Shown here piece after piece: positions 56,020 to 64,000 of a stretch of 64,000 nucleotides of DNA. The notes beneath the pieces were generated by a model, which was not told where the DNA came from, did no database searches, and saw nothing but the letters and a program-made list of their open reading frames with translations. This DNA comes from Candidatus Anaerostipes excrementavium (GTDB lineage Bacteria > Bacillota > Clostridia > Lachnospirales > Lachnospiraceae), in contig DXEM01000014.1 in assembly GCA_019114985.1 (NCBI GenBank), positions 24,498 to 88,497 of the forward strand, given 5' to 3'. Numbering within the stretch: position 1 is the stretch's first letter; each line of letters starts with the position of its first letter. A program made the translations under genes and the position numbers.

Positions 56020-57279
56020 CTAACCAATCAGCCTATGTATTATACAAATTACAATATCTGCAAGATTGAATCCAAAGAAACCATCGGTTGCCATTTTGCC
56101 GCCCAAATCCAGTCCTGTAACGTTGAAAAAGGCTGTTGCTTCCGGCACGAACTGATTTGCACAAAAAACAATGATAAACATAGACAGAATAGAACAGATC
56201 AAACTCCGAATTAAATTTCCTTTGCTTGCCATGACACAAAATACCGTGGTATAGCATACGATTGTTAAAACTCCTATTGGGAAATAGGTCATACCAGGAA
56301 TGATAAATGCAAATGCGATGGTAATCGGAATACAGATCGCAGTACAGGTTACACATGCAGGATCCCCAAGCCCCAATGCAACGTCCATTCCAATCCAAAG
56401 TTCCGCATCTTCTCCTACATGTTTTCTCATCCAGGTATTTGCGGCATTTCCAATCGGAGTAATTCCTTCCATCATGATACTTACCATTCTTGGAATTAAA
56501 ATTAAAACTGCAGAAATTCCCATTCCAGTCTGTAATATTACGTCGATCGGCTGTTTTGTAATGACACCAAGAAACACACCTACAATCAGTCCTACAAAAC
56601 AAGATTCCCCAAACACTCCAAGTTTATTTTCCAGCCAGTCCATGTTCAAATCAGCTTCTTTTAATCCCGGGATTTTGTCAATGATCTTATTAACCAGCCA
56701 AGATAACGGATACACAAAAGTAATAAAGGAAAACGTACTGCAGGTCGTTCCATCAAGTCCAAAATAATCCTGCCATTTTGGTGCGATTTTTTCTGCTGCC
56801 AGCACTGCGATCACAGAGCAGGCAACTGTGATAACAATTCCCAATGAAACACTGCCAAATAAACCATAGGCCAATGCTCCGGGAATCAAAAAATGAATAT
56901 AATTCCAGATATCAACATTCAACACTTTTCTCTTAAAAAGAAAAATCAAGATAAAATTCGCTGCAATAATCAACGGCACAGCGATCGGCGCAAACGGAAC
57001 CGTCCATGATGCTGCTCCGGAAGCCGCAAACCCTAAATCTAAGGTCGTAAACCCTTTCCCCATCTTAGAATAATAATCCGAAATCGGCTGAATCGTTTCT
57101 GTCAGCAGGTTCACCACCAGATTTAATCCAGAAAATCCAATTCCTACAAACAAACCTGCTTTCAGCGCCGGTCCAACTTTCATTCCAAAAATCAAACCTA
57201 AAATTAAGATAATGAAGGGAAGCAGGGCGGTCGCTCCCATATCGATGATCGTCTGTGTAATAGATAATAAGGTATCCAT
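56020..57279 (-). CDS. PTS galactitol-type subunit IIC (module 2)
   Basis: A 419-residue GatC-family membrane protein; core FTTLDLGFAASGAASWTVPFAPI near 75-97, KVLNVDIWNYIHF near 115, LGVFGESCFVGLIVG near 210 and DVALGLGDPACVT near 300. It shares the KVLNVDIWNY segment with the partial IIC at the right edge. Substrate is unknown; nearby dehydrogenase and class II aldolase suggest a polyol degraded through a ketose phosphate. Confidence 0.9.
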   Translation of the reverse strand: MDTLLSITQTIIDMGATALLPFIILILGLIFGMKVGPALKAGLFVGIGFSGLNLVVNLLTETIQPISDYYSKMGKGFTTLDLGFAASGAASWTVPFAPIAVPLIIAANFILIFLFKRKVLNVDIWNYIHFLIPGALAYGLFGSVSLGIVITVACSVIAVLAAEKIAPKWQDYFGLDGTTCSTFSFITFVYPLSWLVNKIIDKIPGLKEADLNMDWLENKLGVFGESCFVGLIVGVFLGVITKQPIDVILQTGMGISAVLILIPRMVSIMMEGITPIGNAANTWMRKHVGEDAELWIGMDVALGLGDPACVTCTAICIPITIAFAFIIPGMTYFPIGVLTIVCYTTVFCVMASKGNLIRSLICSILSMFIIVFCANQFVPEATAFFNVTGLDLGGKMATDGFFGFNLADIVICIIHRLIG

Positions 57280-57306
57280 AAAATTCTCCTCTCGTTTGAA
57301 CTTTCG

Positions 57307-57612
57307 TTATTCCAACAACGCATTACATGTCTTTACAATGTCTTCCTTAATCTTATCCATTCCAATCCCTGAGATAAGTCCAAATACTTTGATTAATGGT
57401 TTACTGACCGGCTTTCGGTAATTGGTCGTTACCATAATCAAATCAACATCATCCTGTTTCGACTGGATTTCAGACATTGTACATTTGATAATTTTTGCAG
57501 GGATCCCTGCTTCCTTACATATTTCTTTTACTGATTCCTGGGCCACCGTAGATGTGGCAACTCCGCTGCCGCATGCTACTAGAATTGTTAACTGCTTTTT
57601 TCCCATTGCCAT
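57307..57612 (-). CDS. PTS galactitol-type subunit IIB (module 2)
   Basis: A 101-residue phosphocarrier; active Cys in LVACGSGVATSTVAQ near residue 14. Typical IIB-galactitol size. A few bases separate it from the zinc dehydrogenase gene. Confidence 0.92.
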   Translation of the reverse strand: MAMGKKQLTILVACGSGVATSTVAQESVKEICKEAGIPAKIIKCTMSEIQSKQDDVDLIMVTTNYRKPVSKPLIKVFGLISGIGMDKIKEDIVKTCNALLE

Positions 57613-57617
57613 ACCTC

Positions 57618-58658
57618 CTAATCTTCATTTGGAAATAAAATCACTTTTATGGCTTCCCCTTTTTTCGTTCGTTCTATTCCTTCTTTTATTTTGCTCAATG
57701 GCAGTCTGTGCGTAATGAATTTATCCGCCTCAAATTCATCCGATATGGCCAGCTCAAAGGATTTTTGTACCTGCATGCTATTGGCCCCGTAATGTCCATA
57801 AATCCACAAACCATTGTAATGAACATGATTGGTATCTATCTGGGTCAGCGCCCCTTTCGGAACCCCTCCGAAGAACACAACAATTCCATTTTTCTTTGCC
57901 ATAAAAATGGCCTGCTGCTGTGCTTGAGTCGATGGGTTGGCGGAAATCACTTTATCGGCTCCTTTCCCTTTCGTAATTGCCAACACTGCTTTGATTGGAT
58001 CTTCCTTCGTGCTGTTTATGATATAATCGACTCCAAATTGTTTGGTCATTTCCAGTCTCTTATCGTTGATTTCTATCATAATCACTGTCTTCGCGCCTCG
58101 AAGCTTTGCCAATTTGGAATGAAAACATCCAATTGGTCCAGCGCCGATAATAACAATCGTATCCCCAAAACCAACTCCAACATTTTCCTGACACGCATAA
58201 ACAGAAGACAGCGGTTCTCCAAGAGAAGCACGCTCCATTTTAACCCCATCCGGAATGCGATAAATAGAGTCTCTTCTGACCTGTGTTTTCGTGACCGGTA
58301 CATAATCTGCAAAGCCGCCTTGCCGATTGATATAGTCTCCGCCATTCTCACACATTTCACTATGCCCCGTTCTGCAAGATTCACACTGCATACAGTGATC
58401 AACCGGATAGATATATAGTCGTTCTCCTTTTTTATATTCTTTGCAGGCGGGCGATACTTCATCAACGACTCCTACGATCTCATGTCCATAGATGTGAGGA
58501 TAATCACCATTCCTTGAGTCTGTTGTCAAATTTCGGATATCTGACCCGCATAATCCAACGGCTGAAACTTTTAAAAGGAATCCGCCATCTGGGCAAACAG
58601 GTTTCGGGACTTCCTCAATCCGTATATCATTTGGGCCATACATAACTGCTGCTTTCAT
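57618..58658 (-). CDS. Zinc-dependent polyol dehydrogenase (module 2)
   Basis: A 346-residue medium-chain dehydrogenase. SAVGLCGSDIRN and YGHEIVG hold the catalytic zinc; CMQCESCRTGHSEMC the structural zinc; IIGAGPIGCFHSKLA the NAD loop. It resembles sorbitol/L-threonine dehydrogenase-type enzymes more than the two GatD-like copies at 41-45 kb. Start ATG at 58658 has GGAGG 6 nt upstream and overlaps the aldolase stop by 4 bp, so the two act in sequence: the PTS product is oxidised, then cleaved (inference). Confidence 0.88.
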   Translation of the reverse strand: MKAAVMYGPNDIRIEEVPKPVCPDGGFLLKVSAVGLCGSDIRNLTTDSRNGDYPHIYGHEIVGVVDEVSPACKEYKKGERLYIYPVDHCMQCESCRTGHSEMCENGGDYINRQGGFADYVPVTKTQVRRDSIYRIPDGVKMERASLGEPLSSVYACQENVGVGFGDTIVIIGAGPIGCFHSKLAKLRGAKTVIMIEINDKRLEMTKQFGVDYIINSTKEDPIKAVLAITKGKGADKVISANPSTQAQQQAIFMAKKNGIVVFFGGVPKGALTQIDTNHVHYNGLWIYGHYGANSMQVQKSFELAISDEFEADKFITHRLPLSKIKEGIERTKKGEAIKVILFPNED

Positions 58659-59371
58659 TTTCGACCTCCCGTTTGTTTTTTTCGATTTTTTATACTGCCT
58701 GGATGATTCTCCACCAACGATTTCCATTGATCCTCCGGAATATTTTTTACACTTCCAATCTCTTTTGTAATATGGTAAATTTTTAGTACCTCTTCGGCCG
58801 CCTCTATGATCTTAATCGCATCTTCCATCGTCTTGCCTACTGATACTACACCGTGATTGCCTAATAAAATTAAGTCATGATGACGAATGACATCTTCAAT
58901 GCCGTCTGCAATATGTACAGTTCCAGCCTCTCCATAAGGAAGACATGGAATTTCTTCTCCATATACTAAAGCAAATGTTGTAGAACATTTTAAGGAAATA
59001 TTCTTTCCGCAATATGCATATGCTGTAAGATAAGGTGCATGAATATGAGCAACTGCATTGCAGTCCGGTCTGGCCTTTAATGCGGCCTCATGGAGCAAAA
59101 ACTCACTGGATTTCTTAGCCGTTCCTCCAATCTGTTCTCCGTCTTTGACAACTGCAATCATATCTTCTTTTAAAAACCGTTTTCTTGTGCCTGATGGAGT
59201 GATATACAGTTTCCCTGTCTCTCTGTCCAAGATGGATAAATTTCCTTCCAACGTGTTTACCAGACCTTTTTCGTCCATCAATTTTGCATAAAAAACGATT
59301 TCTTTTTTTATCTCTGTCTCTTTATGTTCCAAAATAACCACATCCTTTTCTTTTTGTGCCTTTGCTGTCAT
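58655..59371 (-). CDS. Class II aldolase / L-fuculose-phosphate aldolase-like
   Basis: A 238-residue member of the class II aldolase/adducin family. Zinc ligands are visible in AHIHAPYLTAYAY near 108-110 and in LLGNHGVVSVG near 171-173; NTLEGNLS near 40 and ITPSGTRKR near 57 form the substrate-phosphate pocket. It probably cleaves a ketose-1-phosphate to dihydroxyacetone phosphate and an aldehyde. The start is uncertain: ATG at 59371 lacks a ribosome site, while TTG near 59326 has AAAAGGA about 10 nt upstream and gives MEHKETEIKKE. First gene of the module 2 operon. Confidence 0.82.
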   Translation of the reverse strand: MTAKAQKEKDVVILEHKETEIKKEIVFYAKLMDEKGLVNTLEGNLSILDRETGKLYITPSGTRKRFLKEDMIAVVKDGEQIGGTAKKSSEFLLHEAALKARPDCNAVAHIHAPYLTAYAYCGKNISLKCSTTFALVYGEEIPCLPYGEAGTVHIADGIEDVIRHHDLILLGNHGVVSVGKTMEDAIKIIEAAEEVLKIYHITKEIGSVKNIPEDQWKSLVENHPGSIKNRKKQTGGRK

Positions 59372-59386
59372 ATCTGCTGCTATTGG

Positions 59387-59438
59387 GAATTCATGAATTC
59401 TATGATTTTATTATAAATTTCGGAAAAATCTCCCTCAA
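59387..59438 (-). promoter_or_regulatory. Promoter and palindrome of PTS module 2 operon
   Basis: Minus-strand TTGAGG (59433-59438), 17 bp, TATAAT (59410-59415). Just downstream, GAATTCATGAATTC (59387-59400) is a 14-bp perfect palindrome, a possible operator. Confidence 0.6.
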
Positions 59439-59480
59439 TATAAATAGTCGTCCATCAATCGGACACATTTTATATATACA

Positions 59481-59541
59481 AAAAAAACCAGCCACCAGAA
59501 AAAGTTTTTACTAATTTGTAAAAAACTCTTCCAATGACTGG
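59481..59541 (-). terminator. Terminator of PTS module 3 (after the SorC gene)
   Basis: Long, interrupted stem between CCAATGACTGG and CCAGCCACCA regions, followed by a run of T on the minus strand. Confidence 0.8.
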
Positions 59542-59581
59542 AATGAAATGATATTTAAGAACTTCCCGAAACCTTCGACCT

Positions 59582-60520
59582 TTACTTTTCTGAAATCAAA
59601 TACTCTGCGATTACCTGATCGATAATCAATACATCAATATAACCGCCTTCAAGCGCTGCTTTCACAGATTCCTGCTTCTCTTTGCTTTCCGCTGCACAAA
59701 TTTTACACGGTATCTTTTTTAATTGAGAACCTGTGATCCCGATGCATCGATCTGTTATATTCCTGCAGCATTCCCTGCTCTCTCTATCCAAAAAAACTGT
59801 CGATACTACGTCACAGATCGCCTTCTCCTCAGCCAACTGCTCTAAATCATTTTCTGAGATATATCCGGATTTGCTGATACTGCTTCCTGGTACGAGTGGA
59901 TTTCCCAAACTAAATATCGCAAATTGGGCATTCGCCGTCTGATCAATTACATTTTTTATCTGCTCATCTTGAATTAAAATCCTTTTTTCTTCTCCGCTTT
60001 TTACAAGAGCCGGTGCAATCAAAGATATGGATCTTCCCCCGCTTTTTTTTGCAAAATTCGATGCAATCGTCGTCGCATGCATATTTAATTCGCTCTGTCC
60101 ATGACCTCCAATGATTGGAAGGAACACAAGTCCCATCGTATCCATATGATGAATGTAGCTTGGTATGGATCGAATTGTCGTTCCCCAGCCGACTGCCACA
60201 CTTGAATTTTTCCTCAAATGTTTCTCCAGATAATATGCTGCCGCAGAAGCAACCTGTTCTTTGGCAGAATTACCGACCGAAGTATCCACTACAACAACAT
60301 CTTTTAACCCATATTTCTTATAAATCTTATCTTCCAATTCTGGAAATGCTCCGGAATAATCTATAATGATCCTTACGATGCCTTCTTCTTTCGCTTTCTG
60401 CAATATTCGTGAAATTTTCATTCTAGATAGATTCATTTGTTTGGCGATCTGCTGCTGGGTCATATTATCTTCATAATATAACTTGCTGACCAGCACCATT
60501 CTTCTTCTATCCATATCCAT
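59582..60520 (-). CDS. SorC/DeoR-subfamily sugar-binding transcriptional regulator
   Basis: A 312-residue regulator. The N-terminal HTH is MTQQQIAKQMNLSRMKISRILQKAKEEGIV (20-50). The rest is a sugar-phosphate-binding domain with VAVGWGTTIRSI near 112 and LPIIGGHGQSELN near 133, as in Bacillus DeoR and SorC. It is last in the operon IIC-deoC-IIA-egsA2, before the terminator, and probably senses a phosphorylated intermediate of that pathway. Confidence 0.88.
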   Translation of the reverse strand: MDMDRRRMVLVSKLYYEDNMTQQQIAKQMNLSRMKISRILQKAKEEGIVRIIIDYSGAFPELEDKIYKKYGLKDVVVVDTSVGNSAKEQVASAAAYYLEKHLRKNSSVAVGWGTTIRSIPSYIHHMDTMGLVFLPIIGGHGQSELNMHATTIASNFAKKSGGRSISLIAPALVKSGEEKRILIQDEQIKNVIDQTANAQFAIFSLGNPLVPGSSISKSGYISENDLEQLAEEKAICDVVSTVFLDRESRECCRNITDRCIGITGSQLKKIPCKICAAESKEKQESVKAALEGGYIDVLIIDQVIAEYLISEK

Positions 60521-60576
60521 CGCACTATCCTCCTCATAGTATTCCGGTAATTTCGACTAAATGGAACAATTTTCCA

Positions 60577-61866
60577 TTACTTTATAACCTTATCATAGAA
60601 ATTATAATATTTCAATATTCTCAAAAACGTAATTCGATCCCTGATATATGGGGCAGTTTGAGCTGTTTTTTCTTTTGTTTCTTTTCGAAGTCCAATATCT
60701 TCCAGACTTGATGCACCATGAACGATCCGAAGTATCTTTTCAATCTGATCCTTTTCTGGAATTTGTTCTATTAACCGAACAATTTCATCGGTTTTCTCAT
60801 AAAGAGTTTCTTGTGAAATTTGATCCAATAGATTTGTTTGATTTATTTTCTCTATACTTTCATACAATGCTTTTTTTCGAAAACTTGTTTTCAAAAGATC
60901 CCATTCAATATCTACATGCGGTTTTATCAGAAACTTGCCCTTTTTTAAGAACTCGGCAGCCTGATGATAAATTTCACTTGTTAAAATTAGCCCAACACCA
61001 ACTTTCTCTCCATGATACGCTGCAAGCTCATTGTGAATCACTGCCATTTCCCAAAAATGTGCCATATGATGTTCTGCGCCGGATGCAGGTCTCGAATTTC
61101 CAGTCATTTGCATTGCCAGACCAGACAGCAATAACCCATACATAAGTTTTTCATATGCATCGATTCTTTTATCTTCCAGCCCTTCCAAAGAATCTCTCAG
61201 TTCGTGCAAAGCATTATATTCCATCTCACAGATTTTGGGGCAGATATACTCTCCTGTCAGCAGATGAGCAATCTTCCAATCTACCAGTGCAGTGTACTTT
61301 CCAAGGAGGTCTCCTACCCCTGAAGCCGTTAACCGCATCGGCGCATTTGCCAGAATACAGCTATCTGCTACCACGAGAATAGGAGAAACGGCAATCATGC
61401 TTTTTTTCATTCCATTCCACGACATTGCTGCGACTGTTGACACATATCCGTCTACACTTGCTGCCGTCGGCACAGAAATAAAAGGAATATTTTTCTTAAA
61501 TGCACAATATCTAGTCAAATCATGAATCGTTCCAGATCCCACCGCTACAAGACAATCGATTTCTTCCATGGAATCTAATGAATGTTTTACTTTTTCAACT
61601 CCCACCTCATCCGCATGAAGGGAATCCGCCTCCAATTTTACTGTATTGATTTTACTGACAATTTTTTCAATTTCTCTTCCTGCTGCTTCATACGTATTTT
61701 CATCACAGATCATCACAAACTTTTGATAATTCTGATATGGCTTTTTATCCAAAATCTCAGGAATTTTATGAATCGCATGTTCTTCTAAATAAATCTCTTT
61801 TACCTGCAGTTGATGATTCCTTCCACAGCTACACACTCCATTGAATTCATTTAAATCAATTTCCAC
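60577..61866 (-). CDS. egsA: sn-glycerol-1-phosphate dehydrogenase family protein (EgsA/AraM), copy 2
   Basis: A 429-residue paralogue of the protein at 27749, with [59 protein letters not shown] and [10 protein letters not shown]; all expected NAD and metal residues are retained. The start is GTG at 61866 with AAGGAGG 9 nt upstream, so it opens MEIDLNEF, matching MKIDVKEF of copy 1. Upstream partners are deoC and a galactitol-type PTS, not araD. The likely role is again oxidation of an imported polyol phosphate. Canonical glycerol-1-phosphate synthesis is possible but less likely, since a lipid-pathway partner is absent. Confidence 0.83.
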   Translation of the reverse strand: MEIDLNEFNGVCSCGRNHQLQVKEIYLEEHAIHKIPEILDKKPYQNYQKFVMICDENTYEAAGREIEKIVSKINTVKLEADSLHADEVGVEKVKHSLDSMEEIDCLVAVGSGTIHDLTRYCAFKKNIPFISVPTAASVDGYVSTVAAMSWNGMKKSMIAVSPILVVADSCILANAPMRLTASGVGDLLGKYTALVDWKIAHLLTGEYICPKICEMEYNALHELRDSLEGLEDKRIDAYEKLMYGLLLSGLAMQMTGNSRPASGAEHHMAHFWEMAVIHNELAAYHGEKVGVGLILTSEIYHQAAEFLKKGKFLIKPHVDIEWDLLKTSFRKKALYESIEKINQTNLLDQISQETLYEKTDEIVRLIEQIPEKDQIEKILRIVHGASSLEDIGLRKETKEKTAQTAPYIRDRITFLRILKYYNFYDKVIK

Positions 61867-61916
61867 GACGGTTTCCCTCCTTTTTCGCATGCTTATTTCT
61901 ATATAAGATTCAGCAT

Positions 61917-62387
61917 CTACATGTTTTCCTCAAAAAATAAATTTAATTGGCTGCAAATATCTGCTTTTGACTGCATTTCTTCCAGCATTGCCATTTGTTC
62001 TTGATCTGAGATCAATTTTACTAATGTACTTAACGCTTCAACTTGATTTTGTGGTTCTGTAAGCCCCAATACAAAGGCGAATTTGGCATTGACCGTCATC
62101 CCCGGAATGCCCATATGAGAAAAATGGATCGGCCGTTTTAATCTAATAAATGCAATAAATGTTTTTTTAACATACTCGACGTCTGTATGGGGAATCGCAA
62201 TCTCATAATGTTCTGTTTTTAATCCTGTGGGAAATTCTTTCTCTCTTTTAGATAACGCGTCACCGAACTTTTGAGTTACCATTCCTTTCTGATACAGACG
62301 ATCTGCCATTACTTGAAAGAACAATTCTTGACCATCGAATTCCTCATCCAGCCAAATGAGATCATTGCGAAATTTTCTTTCTTTCAT
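61917..62387 (-). CDS. PTS galactitol-type subunit IIA (module 3)
   Basis: A 156-residue EIIA-2 phosphocarrier; active His in YEIAIPHTDVEYV near residue 66, after EFPTGLKTEH. It pairs with IIC at 63089; its IIB is not in the window and is expected beyond the right edge. AGGAG precedes the ATG. Confidence 0.9.
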   Translation of the reverse strand: MKERKFRNDLIWLDEEFDGQELFFQVMADRLYQKGMVTQKFGDALSKREKEFPTGLKTEHYEIAIPHTDVEYVKKTFIAFIRLKRPIHFSHMGIPGMTVNAKFAFVLGLTEPQNQVEALSTLVKLISDQEQMAMLEEMQSKADICSQLNLFFEENM

Positions 62388-62399
62388 AAAAGCTCACTC

Positions 62400-63050
62400 C
62401 TAAAATTCTGCTGCAATTTCTCTTGTTCTGCTAACGCCTACGCGATCTGCTCCTGCCGCAGCCAGTGCTTCCACATCCGCACGTGTACTGATTCCTCCCG
62501 CGGCTTTTACCCGTACCTTCTCTGAGACAGTCTCTCTCATTAATTTAATATCTTCCACAGTGGCACCGGATGGCGCAAAGCCAGTAGAGGTTTTCACAAA
62601 ATCAGCTCCTGCTTTTTCTGCAAGCTCACATCCTTTTATAATTTCTTCTTTCGTTAAATACGCATTTTCTAAAATTACCTTTACCACCGCAGGCGTGGCA
62701 TCTACGACAGCTTTAATATCCTGATACACATCGTCGTATTCTCCATTTTTCAAAGCCCCAATATCAATTACCATATCAAGTTCCACTGCTCCTCTTGCAT
62801 AGGCATCCATTGCTTCCACAACTTTTGCTGTTGTTGTATGAGCTCCTGATGGAAATCCGATAACTGTGCCAATTGCCACATCTGTTCCTTCTAATACTTC
62901 TTTTGCCATGTCTAAATTACACGGATTAATGCAAACAGACGCACAGTGATTCTCTTTTGCGTATTGAAGTCCTTCCATAATTTCTTTTCTTGTAAGCTGA
63001 GGCTTTAAAAGTGAGTGATCATTCATTGATAAAAATTCTTGTTTTGTCAT
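62400..63050 (-). CDS. deoC: Deoxyribose-phosphate aldolase family protein
   Basis: A 216-residue class I aldolase. The Schiff-base Lys is in VVKVILENAYL near 142, second Lys in VRVKAAGGISTRAD near 177 and Asp in VELDMVIDIGALK near 96. KTSTGFAPSGAT near 155 is the family signature. It cleaves 2-deoxyribose-5-phosphate to acetaldehyde and glyceraldehyde-3-phosphate, but in this PTS operon may act on a related ketose phosphate (inference). No nucleoside phosphorylase or phosphopentomutase is adjacent. AAGGAG lies 7 nt before the ATG. Confidence 0.9.
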   Translation of the reverse strand: MTKQEFLSMNDHSLLKPQLTRKEIMEGLQYAKENHCASVCINPCNLDMAKEVLEGTDVAIGTVIGFPSGAHTTTAKVVEAMDAYARGAVELDMVIDIGALKNGEYDDVYQDIKAVVDATPAVVKVILENAYLTKEEIIKGCELAEKAGADFVKTSTGFAPSGATVEDIKLMRETVSEKVRVKAAGGISTRADVEALAAAGADRVGVSRTREIAAEF

Positions 63051-63088
63051 TCTTTTTCTCCTTTTTCATAAACTATTTTTAAAACACT

Positions 63089-64000
63089 TTATCCAAAAAA
63101 TCCAAAGATTTTTATAAATAACCAAGTCAGCAAATTGGCACGATCCAGATTTCCGATCAAAGTGGCATTTGACGGAATCGATACTCCTGCTGAAATTGCC
63201 AATGGAGTTTCAATCGGTCCCAAAGTGGAAGCCATAAGAAGCACGCATCCCATCACAACCGTTCCGATAATCAGTGCGCGGAAGATATTTCCTTTTGACA
63301 TTGCCGTAAACAAGCACACAATATACGGAATAACTGCCAGGTCTGCAAATGGCAGGATTCGATTTCCCGGTAAAATAATTGCTAGTAAAATAGTAATTGG
63401 CACCAGAACCAGTCCCACTGCAATTACCGCCGGCTCCCCAAGAGCCACAGCCGCATCCAATCCAATATATATTTCTCTTCCTTCAAATCGTTTGCTCATC
63501 ATTTTCTGAGCGGCCTGTGATATAGGCATTAATCCTTCCATCAGACAAGATACCATTTTAGGCATTAAATACATGACCGCTCCCATTCCAATACCTGTCT
63601 GCAAAACAATCCGTGGTTCTGATCCTGCAAGCAAGGCTAAGATAATACCAATGATCAAACCTAAAATCATTGGTTCTCCGAAAATACCAAACTTTTTTCT
63701 TAAAGAATCGGCATTGATCTCAATTTTGTTAATACCAGGGATTCGATCCAGAATCCACATCAGAGGATATACAATTGGCAGGCACCCAAGCGCAGTCAAA
63801 TGAGGAAACGATATTCCCTGCATATTAAAAAACTTCTCCACATAAGGGGCTGTAAAATCAGCTAAAATCAAGGCCAAGGCAGAAATGAGTCCCCCGGCAA
63901 TTAATCCGATCACAACACTATCTGTCACAACAGACACGGCTGCTCCAACAAAGGCAAATTGCCAATAATTCCATATATCAACATTCATGGTTTTCGTCCA
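63089..64000 (-). CDS. PTS galactitol-type subunit IIC (module 3, partial N-terminus)
   Basis: The C-terminal 303 residues of a GatC-family channel; the frame is open to the right edge. NVDIWNYWQF at the edge corresponds to about residue 115 in the complete IIC at 56020, so roughly 110 residues are missing. Conserved KFGIFGEPMILGLIIG and GLDAAVALGEPAV segments are visible. It reads into deoC with a gap of about 38 bp. Confidence 0.9.
   Translation of the reverse strand, partial: WTKTMNVDIWNYWQFAFVGAAVSVVTDSVVIGLIAGGLISALALILADFTAPYVEKFFNMQGISFPHLTALGCLPIVYPLMWILDRIPGINKIEINADSLRKKFGIFGEPMILGLIIGIILALLAGSEPRIVLQTGIGMGAVMYLMPKMVSCLMEGLMPISQAAQKMMSKRFEGREIYIGLDAAVALGEPAVIAVGLVLVPITILLAIILPGNRILPFADLAVIPYIVCLFTAMSKGNIFRALIIGTVVMGCVLLMASTLGPIETPLAISAGVSIPSNATLIGNLDRANLLTWLFIKIFGFFG

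Noticed and set aside
57708..58418. Long plus-strand ORF of 236 codons
   Set aside because: It is antisense to the zinc dehydrogenase, which has all family motifs; the plus-strand product shows no domain and has no ribosome site.

Overview
The window looks like chromosome of a low-GC, spore-lineage Firmicute, most likely a gut Lachnospiraceae (inference). The signs are strong AGGAGG ribosome sites with frequent TTG/GTG starts, sigma-A promoters with 16-17 bp spacers, a spore-coat CotS-like gene, a DUF6472 gene, rubrerythrin, a cytidylate-kinase-like gene and a very heavy load of PTS sugar transporters. No tRNA, rRNA, CRISPR array, insertion sequence or prophage was seen. Almost everything is on the minus strand; only rubrerythrin, the CotS-like gene and pgcA read rightward.

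Left part (1-10.7 kb): a probable cobalamin (vitamin B12) uptake operon of the ECF type (DUF4430 lipoprotein, EcfT, fused EcfA-EcfA, S component) runs directly into metF and a methionine-synthase reactivation-domain gene. Upstream of it lie ftsH, a PrcB-like lipoprotein, pyrimidine-nucleoside phosphorylase, rubrerythrin and a secreted protein of unknown role. 10.7-15.5 kb: hexitol cluster (mtlD, DeoR-type regulator, MtlA PTS, sorbitol-6-phosphate dehydrogenase-like SDR) whose two promoters are each flanked by similar TG-rich repeats. 15.7-18.5 kb: CotS-like protein and alpha-phosphoglucomutase. 18.5-22.9 kb: a complete LicT-controlled beta-glucoside operon with two RNA antiterminator/terminator leaders. 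22.9-27 kb: a DUF2148 redox protein with a MarR regulator and matching palindromes, then a choloylglycine-hydrolase-like enzyme between two nearly identical HAD phosphatases.

27-33.5 kb: a PTS operon for an unidentified pentitol-like substrate (PRD regulator, galactitol-type IIA/IIB/IIC, glycerol-1-phosphate-dehydrogenase-like EgsA, AraD epimerase). 33.6-41.4 kb: housekeeping genes (PrsA-like foldase, mfd, pth, DAHP synthase) and an Rpn-type nuclease. DAHP synthase is preceded by a complete small transcription unit: promoter, a 35-codon ORF very rich in Phe and Tyr codons, and an intrinsic terminator. This looks like peptide-mediated attenuation of aromatic amino acid synthesis.

41.5-51.5 kb: a 12-gene sugar operon that carries two whole PTS systems (ascorbate/Ula type and mannose type), two GatD-like dehydrogenases, an allulose-6-phosphate epimerase, a hexulose-phosphate isomerase-like SIS protein and a PRD regulator, with the same roughly 40 bp promoter element in front of both halves. 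51.8-53.4 kb: a small operon (HAD, DUF6472, cytidylate-kinase-like). 53.4-64 kb: two more galactitol-type PTS modules, one with a class II aldolase and a zinc dehydrogenase, the other with a second EgsA paralogue, DeoC and a SorC regulator. Together the window holds seven PTS systems, five of them feeding pathways whose substrate cannot be named from known gene sets. These, and the Phe/Tyr leader, are the most promising undescribed biology here.
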